DNA of 11,981 nucleotides, taken from assembly GCA_910592005.1 (NCBI GenBank), contig CAJVPP010003321.1, forward strand, positions 1 to 11,981. The letters run 5' to 3'. Within the stretch, counting starts at the first letter, position 1. Each line of letters starts with the position of its first letter. The stretch is from Funneliformis mosseae. Taxonomy: Eukaryota > Glomeromycota > Glomeromycetes > Glomerales > Glomeraceae. Below the pieces are notes generated by a model. It ran no database searches. It had not been told where the DNA came from and was given only the letters and a program-made list of their open reading frames with translations. This document shows positions 1 through 10,819 of the stretch, in pieces. A program made the position numbers and the translations under genes.

Positions 1-270
1 TATATGTTAGATTTGAGATTGCTTATTGAACATAAAAAATTTTTGATTAAGTCACCTAAAATTTTACATAGCAGATAGCAAAATTTTAATATAGTCAAAT
101 ATGTATTTACGTAGTAGAGATAAAAATTATCAAACTTAGTAATTAGTTTATGTAGCAAAAATATATTTTTAGAAATATGTGTGATGTCATATATAATCCA
201 AAAAAGATAATTATATCTCTTAAATTAAAACACATAAATAAAATTAATACATAATTTTTAAATTAATTTA

Positions 271-363
271 ATATGTGATAGTATAACAAACCTTTGATCT
301 ATTTTTATATGTGATTGTACAACAAAAATTTAAGCTATTTTTATACTTGATAATGTAACAAAT
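271..363. repeat. 36-bp tandem repeat, two full copies plus a partial third
   Basis: Copies start at 271, 307 and 343, exactly 36 bp apart. Each opens with an ATATGTGAT-like motif followed by a TACAACAAA-like stretch, and the first two close with CTATTTTT. The third copy keeps only about its first 20 bases. There is no coding content. This is a short diverged minisatellite inside the repeat-rich left end. Confidence 0.65.
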
Positions 364-666
364 TATACATAATCACATAGTAAAATTAGATGTAAAAATA
401 TAATAAAAATTGTGTAATGCAATTTTAATGTAATGAAGGTAAAATTTGTTTATACATTTGTGTAATCTAAAAAAATTTATAAGTAGAAAGTGAGATCAGT
501 AGGTGGGAGGAATGGAAAATAAGTTTTATTATTCTTTTTCTAAATTTTTATTTTTACAATATTATCTATGAATCAATTATTAAAAGTTGCATCATTTTTA
601 CTTAGTAACACTTTTACAATTTTTGATATTTTTTTATAGTAAAATTTGACATTTTTTAACAGTTTC

Positions 667-927
667 ATACTTTTAAAATTTAAGTATTATATGTAACTTT
701 ATTTGCTCTAACTTTACTTAATTACAAAAAGTAGTTTACAAATGCCGATTTTAAGTTTAATATAAAAAAACTGCTAAATGAAATATGAAAATTTATTGTG
801 AGCCTTAATTATCTGTTATATACTTTTGAAATTTAAATATTATATGTAATTCTATTTGTTTACAACTTCACTTAATTATAAAAAGTAGTTTTTAAATGCT
901 GATTTTAAGTTTAATATAAAAAAACTA
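667..927. repeat. 107-bp direct duplication with 153-bp spacing
   Basis: The unit at 667-774 is repeated at 820-927 in the same orientation. Both copies begin ATACTTTT, contain AAAAAGTAGTTT, and end in TTTTAAGTTTAATATAAAAAAACT, the last stretch being essentially identical. The offset is a constant 153 bp with no net gap, so the two arose by duplication of a block of about 153 bp, with the 45 bp between the units diverged. No gene lies inside. Confidence 0.75.
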
Positions 928-1060
928 CAAATTTTACTTAATATATATAAGTCACAAAATAGTTTACTTAGTAGAGTCAAATTTTTTTAGTTATAATAAG
1001 AGTTTACTTAACAGAATTGAAAATAGTTTGCTTATTGATCATAATAAATTTTAAAAATTT

Positions 1061-2130
1061 CATCTGAACTATACATAGATTGTTTGGAATCCTGTTTATA
1101 TAATTAGTATAAATTAAAAACTAATTTAATAAACTAAAGAAAAAGCTTTTAATACTTTATAATTAAATTAAATAATCATTTAAAATTTAAATGATTAGCA
1201 ATTCTTTATCTTTTTCAAAGTTTTTCATATAAATCTAAAATATCTTTAAAGAATTCTTTAATAAAAGATACTAAATCTTTAAATTTTTTTTAGTATATTA
1301 ATCTTTTTTTATAATATCCTATTTATTTTTACAATAAGTTTTTACTATTAAAGATACAAATAGACTTAAATCTTATTAATTTCTTTTTATTTTATTCAAT
1401 TCATTTGTAAAAATAAAAATGAATCAGAATTTAAAATTTTAACTAAAAATTTTAGTACTATTTGCTAATTTATAATTTACATTTTATTATAAATATTTAT
1501 AATTGTCTTACATACTATTATTATAATTTTATTAATATAATAAATTTCTATTATCAAATACTTAAAAATCTTATTTTTAAAGTATCTAATTTTTTTAATT
1601 TGCTTTAATATTAAAATTATAATATATTATTAATAATGAATTTTTAAAAAATTAAATAAATATAATCTTTTTAGATATTTTTTTATAATGATAAATAAAA
1701 ATAAAAAATAATATAAATAATATTTATTATTTTATAATATTAAAAATGATATTTATTATTTAATACACATCCTTTAATTAAAATTTGTAAGGTAAAATGA
1801 TTAACCTATTTTTTTAAATAGGTTATGTCTTTTTAAATCAAAAAAAATAATTAAATTATATTATATATATTAATTTATCATATGATCATTTTTGTTAAAA
1901 AAAATTATATATATTATTTTATTTTGAAATTATTGATTAAAAAATATAATAACTTTATTAACAATAAATAAAGAGAATTAATAAAAGTATATCTTAAATG
2001 AAATTTTGATAATTATTTTTTACTTCATAAACAGATAAAAATTATGATCAACATACATATATTAAAAAATATTAATAATAAAGATAATTAGCTTGATAAT
2101 ATTCTTAAATCAAAATTTTTTTTAATTAGT
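1061..2130. other. Extremely AT-rich intergenic DNA, no gene seen
   Basis: Long runs of A and T with G+C near 5-10% in places (for example 1621-1680 has 3 G/C in 60). No stop-free stretch with protein-like composition was found on either strand. The only clear structure is the hairpin at 1802-1825, listed separately. Confidence 0.7.
1802..1825. repeat. Perfect 10-bp-arm hairpin
   Basis: TAACCTATTT at 1802-1811 is exactly complementary to AAATAGGTTA at 1816-1825, with a four-T loop. It resembles a bacterial terminator in shape, but in this intron-containing genome and with no adjacent gene it is better read as a simple palindrome, perhaps a transposon relic. Confidence 0.6.
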
Positions 2131-2632
2131 TTTAGTGATCAGTCACCTGAGTATCCTAACTATTGGGCATAATTAGTCTTATATATCTTTATACCTAGAA
2201 TCAAGTCCCTTCTTGCAATTTTTCAAGCCAGTCTGAACCACTGAAATACTAGAAACTATATACTGTGAACATCACATTGCTAATTCTTGATGCTATCAGT
2301 ATGAAGAATTCTAATCAATTACTAGAAAGAGGAGTCTTTACTAACCTAATTCAGAATAGCTATCTGACAGTTAATACGCCAGACTATTAAAATCACCCTA
2401 GAATTAAACTCAGGCCTCAAAACTTTAATTGATTTATAGACACTACAGCGCTTTAACTAAAAGCCACCTGTAACTCACGACTTTGTTTAATTTAAGTTAC
2501 ACTGTATTTATCATTGACTTATTATATCCTGTTATCGGGAATGACCCTTGTAAATAATATAGCACTTATTTATTACAGGCAGTGTTGGCATTTTAGTTTT
2601 TATAATTTATGACTACTGGTCATATGACTGAT
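2131..2632 (-). mobile_element. GC-richer island with tRNA-like boxes, possible SINE or small element
   Basis: This 500-bp block has about 30-37% G+C per line against roughly 5-10% on its left side, with abrupt edges, which suggests inserted sequence. On the minus strand, TGGCTTTTAGTT (2466-2455) resembles a Pol III A box and AGTTTAATTCT (2410-2400) resembles a B box (GGTTCGAATCC) in which CG has decayed. Their spacing of about 56 bp fits a tRNA with a long variable arm. No tRNA cloverleaf closes, because the acceptor strands do not pair, so this is not an intact tRNA gene. Toward low coordinates the minus strand ends in an A-rich tract, as a SINE 3' end would. The ends also carry a matching inverted 8-mer (2138-2145 and 2625-2632), which would instead favour a small DNA transposon. 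No clear target-site duplication was found. The family is unknown. Confidence 0.4.
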
Positions 2633-2816
2633 TATTTAATCATAAAAAGTTATTATTTTTTATTTTTTTATGACCTTTTTATGATATATAATTATATATA
2701 ATTTTATAATAATAAATAAAAATGGCTTTTTTTTAATTTTAATTCAAATAATATTTTATTATTTAATAAAGAATTTAAAACTAAATTTTATTTATATTTA
2801 TTTATTGATAATAATA
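2633..2816. other. AT-rich spacer
   Basis: Low-complexity A/T sequence between the GC-richer island and the stop codon of the hAT remnant. It may include the 3' non-coding part of the hAT element, but no terminal inverted repeat could be recognised. Confidence 0.5.
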
Positions 2817-3925
2817 TTATAATTCATTTATTAATAAATTATAAAATGTTAGAAATTCTAATCCTTCTGAAAAAATCTGTAAAAGAAGCTACTTTGTATC
2901 TTGATTAGTTGCTGGATAATTAGTAATTTCAATTTCTTCACTTTCAAATTCTTTATTATCTAAAAGAATAAACTAATCTCCAATAATTATATTTTACTGA
3001 TTTATTAATTCAATAGGATCTATTTCTAAATTAGATATATTATTAATTTCTTCTTCAGAATTACTTTGAGTTGATACAACAATATTAATATTTTGTTTAA
3101 TAGCATTATTTTTTTGTTGTCTTAAAATTTCTTCATATAATTGACTCATTAAAAGAACCTTTTGATACTAAAATATATAAAAATTAAATATTAATATCTT
3201 ATTATATTAATTTTTATATAAAATAAAATATATTACTTACTCTTAATTTATTACGTCTTTTTGAATGAAAAAATCCCATTGTTGAGAATAATTTTTCAAA
3301 AGAAATACTATTAATACAAATTCCAAATAATCTTAATACTATATTTGCAAGTTTATTATGAATACTACGTACAATAAATTATCAATATTTAAGAATATCA
3401 CCATTAAATTGATCAAATGAAACTAAATCAAATAGAAAATTTTTTGAAAGATAATCTTTTAAAATTCAATAAAATATTTGTTAGTTTTATATCAAACCAA
3501 TTAGTATAATAATAAACGAGTCATTTTATAAGGTTTAGTGTAAATAAACTAGATAATCAAATATTAAGTTTTTTAAGATCATAAGATGGATGTAAAAGTC
3601 ATGATAAAATAAGTAATGGTTGTTTCTATTGATTTTATTATTTTTTAAGTTACATTAACATATAAGATCAAAATGGAGAATCAGACTTCTTTTGTATGTA
3701 CTTAACATCTATATATATGTATGCATAATATCATATAATTGAGCAGATTCCTTTTGTAATTTATTTAATACAATACAAAATAGTAAAAGAAGTTCTTCTA
3801 ATTCTTTTAAATCAAGTTAAAATGTTGAATCATTGATTATATTAGAAATTGCAAGTGAAAATCTTTTATCATTAGAATCTAATGAATTTTCCAAAAATAA
3901 AAATCCTTTTATAAGTTATATTTAA
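2817..3925 (-). pseudogene. Decayed hAT-family transposase, C-terminal half
   Basis: Read on the minus strand, this translates in pieces to the C-terminal part of a hAT-superfamily DNA transposase (cut-and-paste, RNase H-like fold). From 3925 down: KGFLFLENSLDSNDKRFSLA, then a leucine-rich helix with LKELEELL, then KQPLLILS and LHPSYDLKK in a shifted frame, then the dimerisation region with LANIVLRLFGIC, SFEKLFSTMGFFHSKRRN and MSQLYEEILRQQ. A spliceosomal intron (3240-3168, GTAAGT...TTTTAG) still joins NKLR to YQKVLLM in frame. The last frame ends at TAA 2819-2817. The gene is dead: there are in-frame stops (for example two consecutive where a YW-type motif is expected near 3376-3381, and others at the 3' end) and at least one frameshift around 3660-3690. 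The BED zinc finger and N-terminal catalytic region are absent; upstream is only low-complexity DNA. The hAT assignment rests on the dimerisation signature and is solid; the subfamily is not determined. Confidence 0.85.
3168..3240 (-). other. Relic intron in the hAT pseudogene
   Basis: On the minus strand this begins GTAAGTAATA and ends ATATATTTTAG. Removing it joins two halves of the hAT dimerisation domain in frame (NKLR to YQKVLLM). Its 73-nt length and TAG end match the introns of the sirtuin gene in this window, which supports a host-like intron style. Confidence 0.7.
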
Positions 3926-4639
3926 ATCATATCGATATAGTAAAGTTATAAAGATATATTTAGATATATTTATCATATTAAAATAATAAAATTAAATTTA
4001 AATTGTAAAGTTATAATCAAATTATATCTGATATATTAAAGTTATAAAATTATAAAATTATAGTTAAATTATGAAAGAAATAATTAGAATATTTTAATAT
4101 ATTAAGGTTATAAATTATAATTAGATTATAAAATCATAATTACAATGTAAAATTATAATTATAATTTATTTTAAATTATTTAAGTTAAATAATATCATTA
4201 TATTATGCTAATTTAGATAACTAAAATATATTAAATATTAATTATTTAATAAAATTTATAAAAATTTCTAATGATATAATAAAATTAAAAATTAATTATA
4301 AAAAGTATAAGTATTTTAAAATATTATTTTTTTATTCACTATTTTTATTTTTTACTTTTTTATTTGATAACTAATTTATTTATTTCATTAATTTTTTATT
4401 ATTAATAAATTTTAAATTACAAAAATTATTATATATATAAACTTAATAATTAAAAAGAAATTTTAAATTATTAATAATAAAATTTAGAATCTGATTTTTT
4501 AGCATCTTCTCATGTAAATTTAAATCTATATTTTTTTTTTTCAATTATTTAATTATTTATTTATATTATATACTTTTTTAAAATTCAAATCAGCTTGTTT
4601 TTAGTTTCAAAATGATTGTATGATCTATTTTTAGAAATG
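3926..4639. other. Low-complexity AT-rich DNA with TAAAGTTATA-like motifs
   Basis: Between the truncated hAT remnant and the sirtuin promoter region lies simple A/T-rich sequence in which AAAGTTATA, AAATTATA and similar words recur (mainly 3945-4160). No open frame or hAT N-terminal coding trace was found, so the transposase was truncated before or at about 3925. Confidence 0.5.
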
Positions 4640-4715
4640 ATATGCATCTGCAATGATCGACTAAGCAACCTATGTAGTCCGTGCACGCATGATTCGAACA
4701 TTATAGAAACTTAGA
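4640..4715. promoter_or_regulatory. GC-richer patch upstream of the sirtuin gene
   Basis: About 75 bases with roughly 40% G+C in otherwise A/T-dominated DNA, 140-215 bp before the sirtuin start codon. It contains GTGCAC and the word TGATTCGAACA; the reverse complement of the latter (TGTTCGAATCA) resembles a tRNA B box, but no matching A box or cloverleaf was found. It could be a promoter element or a small tRNA-related remnant. Function is inferred only from position and composition. Confidence 0.25.
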
Positions 4716-4852
4716 AACTCATTATTTAGGTATGTAATATATTTTTTATGTAAATAAGAATAGATCGTTTTTCAGAATGAAATATTATTTATTGATAAAA
4801 TCTAAATCGTTATTATGTGATAATGATACAGATTTTCTATATTGATGTTATT

Positions 4853-6773
<1,921 letters not shown>

Positions 6774-7105
6774 AAAAAAAGGGTTTTATGATTAGTATTA
6801 TTTGGAAATATTTCATCATCCACATTTCTTTTCTTTTTTCGCTAGCAATTATATTTATTTGCATTTTTTTCTCATTATTATTTTAATAATAAATTTACGC
6901 ATTTGAAATTTTAATAAGGTAATTCGTAAATCAAGCTTGTGAAATATAAATATTTCAAAATATAAGTTTTCTCGATTTTTAAATTCTAGAAATATAGGGA
7001 CTACATAAAATAAGCCATTTTTCACGAGTTTACGATTTTATGATAAATTGCTACCTTTTTTAAAATTTAACTTTTCAACATTCAACCTTCTAAAATATCA
7101 AAAAA
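6774..7105. other. Intergenic region between sirtuin and Myb/SANT genes
   Basis: 332 bp holding the sirtuin 3' end and the promoter and 5' leader of the next gene. A run of nine A residues (6772-6780) overlaps and follows the stop codon. An AATAAA word sits at 6888-6893. No further gene or obvious TATA element beyond the general A/T background. Confidence 0.5.
6888..6893 (+). terminator. Possible polyadenylation signal of the sirtuin gene
   Basis: AATAAA lies 115 bp after the sirtuin stop codon and before the next gene. In DNA this AT-rich the word is expected by chance, so position is the only support. Confidence 0.3.
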
Positions 7106-7330
7106 ATGCCACGACGGATAAAATGGACACAAGAAGAATTAGATGCATTAGAGAAAGGAATGAACGAACATGGGACTAATTGGGAGACCATATTGTTATT
7201 TTATGGTCCACCTGGTGGCCCTTTAAAAAATAGAAATAGTATACAATTAAAAGATAAAGCAAGGAATGAAAAAAGGAGGAGAGAAAAAGAAGGTTTACAA
7301 CTTGGTATATTTGAAAAGGCTACTGGGTAA
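7106..7330 (+). CDS. Small single Myb/SANT-domain DNA-binding protein
   Basis: A 74-residue protein that is almost entirely one Myb/SANT helix-turn-helix. It starts PRRIKWTQEELDALEKGMNE with Trp7 and the acidic first helix. Trp26 in GTNWETI is the second core aromatic. Residues 46-54 (IQLKDKARN) form the recognition helix and resemble the LKDKWRN telobox motif of telomere-repeat-binding proteins, with Ala for Trp at 52. A basic stretch EKRRREKE follows. Fungal homologues of this type are often short and are predicted nuclear DNA-binding proteins; the target is unknown. The start is the first ATG after an A-rich leader (AAAAAATGCC). The stop codon overlaps a possible donor (GG/GTAAAG at 7327). 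Splicing to the CAG acceptor ending at 7399 would replace the stop and end the protein at TAA 7419-7421, about 80 residues. The telomere link is only inference from the motif. Confidence 0.8.
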   Translation: MPRRIKWTQEELDALEKGMNEHGTNWETILLFYGPPGGPLKNRNSIQLKDKARNEKRRREKEGLQLGIFEKATG

Positions 7331-7399
7331 AGGTAAAGGTTACTTTTTTCAAAGGAAATCGATTTTTAATGGTATACAAGTTAATTGAAATTAATACAG
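7327..7399 (+). other. Possible terminal intron of the Myb/SANT gene
   Basis: GTAAAG at 7327 and TTAATACAG ending at 7399 would define a 73-nt intron. Splicing changes the C-terminus from ATG-stop to ATG followed by six more residues and a stop at 7419-7421. The length fits the other introns, but the added peptide is too short to test by eye. Confidence 0.3.
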
Positions 7400-7990
7400 C
7401 ATTTTCTTAAATATGAAATAAAACCAGAAACGCGTGCTTCACTGTTTTTTTTTGGGTAAATAATTTATTTTTTATGAATTTTGGTTTTAAGACTTTTCGT
7501 GTTCTTTATTAGACCTAATATAACATTGCTAACACATCAAAATACATATGTATAATTGCAAAGAATAATTGTATCTGATGAACAGCGCGTTTTCTAATAC
7601 TTTATGGAAATTTGAAGGAAAATGTATTTTTATATTCTAGTAATTTGTGTTTAATTATTATTATAATTTAGTTCAAAGAAAAAGCAAAGTAATAATAAAG
7701 TTATTGACATTGGTTTTGGAATTGATTAGTATAAGTTGATGGTCTGATTAAATAAGTAATCTAATTAATAAACTATTAATATATTAATAATGTTAATTAA
7801 AATAGATTTACCTTTTCTTAATCTATATACTTATTGAAATTGATTCAGTTAAAAAATAATTGAGCTGAAATATATGTATCTCACTTGCACTTTCTTTCAT
7901 ATTTTTTTCATATTTAGATATTTAATAAGTTAAAAACATCTTTTAAATATTTCTAATTATTCTTTACATAAAAGTAAAAAAGGTTGTAAT
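7331..7990. other. Intergenic DNA, no gene seen
   Basis: Contains the 3' end of the Myb/SANT gene, including an AATAAA word at 7417-7422, then A/T-rich sequence with no protein-like open frame or repeat that stands out. Confidence 0.5.
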
Positions 7991-8041
7991 AAGTGGATAC
8001 CATCATATAATATAATTATATTATGTGGTGGTATCCCACTT
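7991..8041. repeat. Large imperfect palindrome
   Basis: AAGTGGATACC at the left pairs with GGTATCCCACTT at the right, with one extra base on the right. The interior arms TCATATAATATAA and TTATATTATGTGG pair with only a couple of mismatches. The whole 51-bp segment can fold into one long hairpin. The arm contains ATACCATCATATAAT, the same word as the adjacent minisatellite unit, so it looks like two inverted copies of that unit. Confidence 0.8.
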
Positions 8042-8049
8042 GCCCTAGA

Positions 8050-8362
8050 TTATATTACCACCATATAATCTGAATACCATTATATAATCTAATTATCACT
8101 ATATAATCTAATTACATCTAAATAATATAATCTAATTACCGCCATATAATCAAATAATATAATCTAATTACCATCATATAATCTAAATAATATAATCTAA
8201 TTATTATTATATAATCTATTTATTTTTGCGTATCTGATATCTATTTTATACTTTAGTTATCCTTTTAAATCTCTCTTGCTATCTGCATTTTTTACCACTA
8301 TATAATCTAATTACTACCTATTATTTAATCTAATTATCAACATATAATTTAAATATCACACT
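8050..8362. repeat. Minisatellite of an ATATAATCTAATTACC-type unit
   Basis: At least nine copies of an 18-19 bp unit, consensus near ATATAATCTAATTACCAYC, run from 8050 to 8218, with some copies lengthened by an AAATAATATAATCTAAT insertion to 33-34 bp. After about 75 bp of unrelated sequence (8219-8293) about three more degenerate copies appear (8294-8362). There is no coding content. This is AT-rich tandem DNA, probably unstable in copy number. Confidence 0.8.
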
Positions 8363-9132
8363 TTTCTTCTTGTTTTTAAGTCATTTACACGCTAAATTTT
8401 ATAATAAGGTTGTTAACCTTCTGTAGCTATTTAGATATCTAATTTTATATTGAAGATGCTGACCTCCTACACCTAATTGGGTGTTGGATTCTATATTGAA
8501 GTGCTTACTCTTTATGTCTATTTGGTTGCCTTTCTAAATGTCAAAATATAATAAAAAAATATCGCATCAAGTAGTGCAGTAAATTTGGATTTAATTTTGG
8601 CTGACACTATATTATAATTCTGATTAATCTTTTAAAGATACAATTTGAGAATCCAGTTTAGCAATATGATGATACTATGATGGTATCATGGAATTGTTAT
8701 GAAATTGTTGAGGAACTAGAATAGAACTAAAGTAGTTCTATTAGTTTATCAATTTTAAACTACCTTTATGTCAACTTTGAATACTGAGTTATTATGTTTA
8801 AAGATCTGGCTGAATTTATGGAATAGTACTGACTGAAATTATCATAATTTACTATATTTACTATATCAATTACATTACTTTCATTTGACTCACAGGTTAA
8901 AAAATTCAAAATGCAAATGTAAAAATATTGCTGATATATGAAATCAATTTCTTATATGTAAAAATTAATTTGTCGCACAAATAGATCATACGATTTACAG
9001 CTATATATCACTTATTATATCATATATACTTTAATAAGAATCAGAAACATATTTATTTTTGTTGTATACGCCTATATACATTGTAGCTATAAATAATATT
9101 CAGGATCTTGATCAAAAACTAATCTAAAAAAT
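8363..9132. other. Intergenic DNA with short palindromes, no gene seen
   Basis: Holds a degenerate direct repeat around ATATTGAAG (8447 and about 45 bp later), a 7-bp-arm palindrome at 8669-8689, and the hairpin at 8714-8746. Translations of both strands show frequent stops and no recognisable domain. Confidence 0.45.
8714..8746. repeat. Hairpin with 9-bp perfect arms
   Basis: ATAGAACTA (8721-8729) and TAGTTCTAT (8733-8741) are perfectly complementary around a 3-nt loop. The stem extends by AACTA/TAGTT across a 2-nt bulge on the left side. No gene is adjacent and no role is evident. Confidence 0.6.
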
Positions 9133-10819
9133 TTAGCGTATGATTTCATAATTATCATCTAAATCTATATAATTTATAGTAATATCCTTTCTGTAAATAT
9201 GATATATATATTTTAATAGTGAATTGCATATAGGTTTAATTTTTGATAATTTACTTTTATATGTCTTGTATTCTAAAATTTTGATGAAATAATATATAAT
9301 TATAATTTTTATGAATACTATAATATACAGGATTCTGTAACTATTTTAACATATCAAGCCAAAATGCATTTCTAATAATTATATAACCTTGCTAATATAA
9401 TAATTTCTTAATAAATATATATATTGTAAAAGATAATCATTATCATAATTAGGCTTTTTTCTCATATATCTAACTATTTTTTGCTAAAAAGTAATATTTC
9501 TTATAGCAAATTTATTCTGAATAATGATATCCTTCATTTTTATATCTAAAAATTTTATATTGTCAGAAGTATCATTATTTCTGATTGTCTCTCAAACATT
9601 TTTTGCCAAAGATTCAGATTTTTTCTTATAATTTCTATAAGCTCACTGAATAACTACTACATATAAATTCTCAAACTGATAGTTATATTATCTTGCAATC
9701 AAGAATTCCTAAAAGCGTTTCATTGATTTTTCTGAACTTCTTAAAAATTATTATATTAAAATAGTTATAAATTAGAAAATCTAATCCAGAATAGATAGAT
9801 CATACATAGCATCTTTAGCAAATTTTTTATAAATGATCATCTATATAGATTATATAGCTATTTATTTTGCAAAAAAAATATGTTATGAATAATTTATGTA
9901 TCACACTTTTAGTTAAATATTATTAAGATAAATAATATTAATATTTAGTTAGAAGATATTAAATCTATCTTCTTTCTTATATTTTTGTACAGAATCGAAA
10001 TATGCTTTAGCAAGATTACTCAAACTAGTTTTGCTAAAAATTTCAGATGCATTTACACTACATTGCATTAATATAACAGACTTTTATAATAATGGAGAAG
10101 GAGTTAGCCTATTTAGTGCTTTAAATTTTTAGTTCAATATATAATAAGAAATTGACAAAACTATTTTTTGTCTGGTATTAAAAATATAAGCTGATGTAAT
10201 ATTTTTTCTATAATTACTTTAGCTTGTGCATAAGTTTTATAGCCAATTGAATGAATATAATAATCATATGATACTGATGCCAATTTATTCTTCTCTAAAT
10301 ATAAAAGAGATTGGGATGAAAGCGGTCCTTTGGGATTAAACTCTAGTTAAAAACATTTTATTTCAGCCTTTTCTCATAATATATATTATTTATATTACCA
10401 GATTATAAATTCTTTTGTATTAATAGATTAAAAAATTTCTTTTCTTCTTGCATATTCATTTGAAATAGTATTTTCAGAAATACATCTCTTCAAGTCATTA
10501 TCTTGATTGCAAAAAAGATTTACATATTCTTTAAGTATAAATACTAGAAAGCATATATACTATAATATATATAATTTATTTTCCTTCTACTAGGATAGGA
10601 CTCTTTACCTTCTTCATATAACTTTTTATACATTCTAATATATTTATTCTTAGAAAAGATTCTTGAGTTTTCTTTTAGTATTTTTCTAAATAGATCACAA
10701 ATACAAGAACATTACATTTCTGATATTTCATGATCATGTCTTATTGCTAAAAGACCTATTGCATTACTTATTCTTTTATATTCTTTAAACTTTATATCAC
10801 TATAGCTTACTTTAATAGC
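9133..10819 (-). pseudogene. Decayed minus-strand coding sequence, family not recognised
   Basis: I do not recognise this family. On the minus strand several consecutive stretches read like former protein in alternating frames. 10819-10547 is 91 codons with one internal stop, including EYKRISNAIGLLAIRHDHE and MYKKLYEEGKESYPSRRK. 10553-10434 includes LFCNQDNDLKRCISEN and NEYARRKEIF. 10346-10164 includes FNPKGPLSSQSLLYLEKNK and YDYYIHSIGYKTYAQAKVI. 10083-9952 includes NASEIFSKTSLSNLAKAYF and DSVQKYKKEDRF. 9345-9136 is 70 codons without a stop, including RKDITINYIDLDDNYEII. The composition (Gly, Pro, Cys, His, Asp, Glu) is richer than random A/T translation gives. Frames switch between pieces, so the gene is broken by frameshifts and stops, or some breaks are unrecognised introns. 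A mobile-element protein is likely given the setting, but that is inference. Confidence 0.45.

Larger units (their letters stand above)
19..1052. repeat. Degenerate dispersed short repeats in AT-rich DNA
   Basis: A 25-bp sequence at 19-43 recurs in the same orientation at 1028-1052 with two mismatches, about 1,009 bp apart. Between them a TTTACTTAGTAGAG-like motif recurs: near 106-119, at 961-976 and, degraded, at 1001-1016. The shared motifs suggest that roughly the first 1,060 bases belong to one repeat family or a degenerate satellite-like tract. No open frame with protein-like composition was found. The family is unidentified. In DNA this AT-rich some of the similarity could be chance, but the 23/25 match is stronger than background. 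Confidence 0.45.

Noticed and set aside
1802..1825. Hairpin considered as a rho-independent terminator
   Set aside because: The genome is eukaryotic by its introns and no gene ends nearby.
2395..2480. Intact tRNA gene on the minus strand
   Set aside because: Box-like sequences are present but the acceptor strands do not pair and the T-loop GTTCGA is changed, so only a tRNA-derived relic is supportable.
7991..8362. CRISPR array
   Set aside because: Repeats are 18-34 bp, AT-only, variable and lack unique spacers of regular length; the host is eukaryotic.
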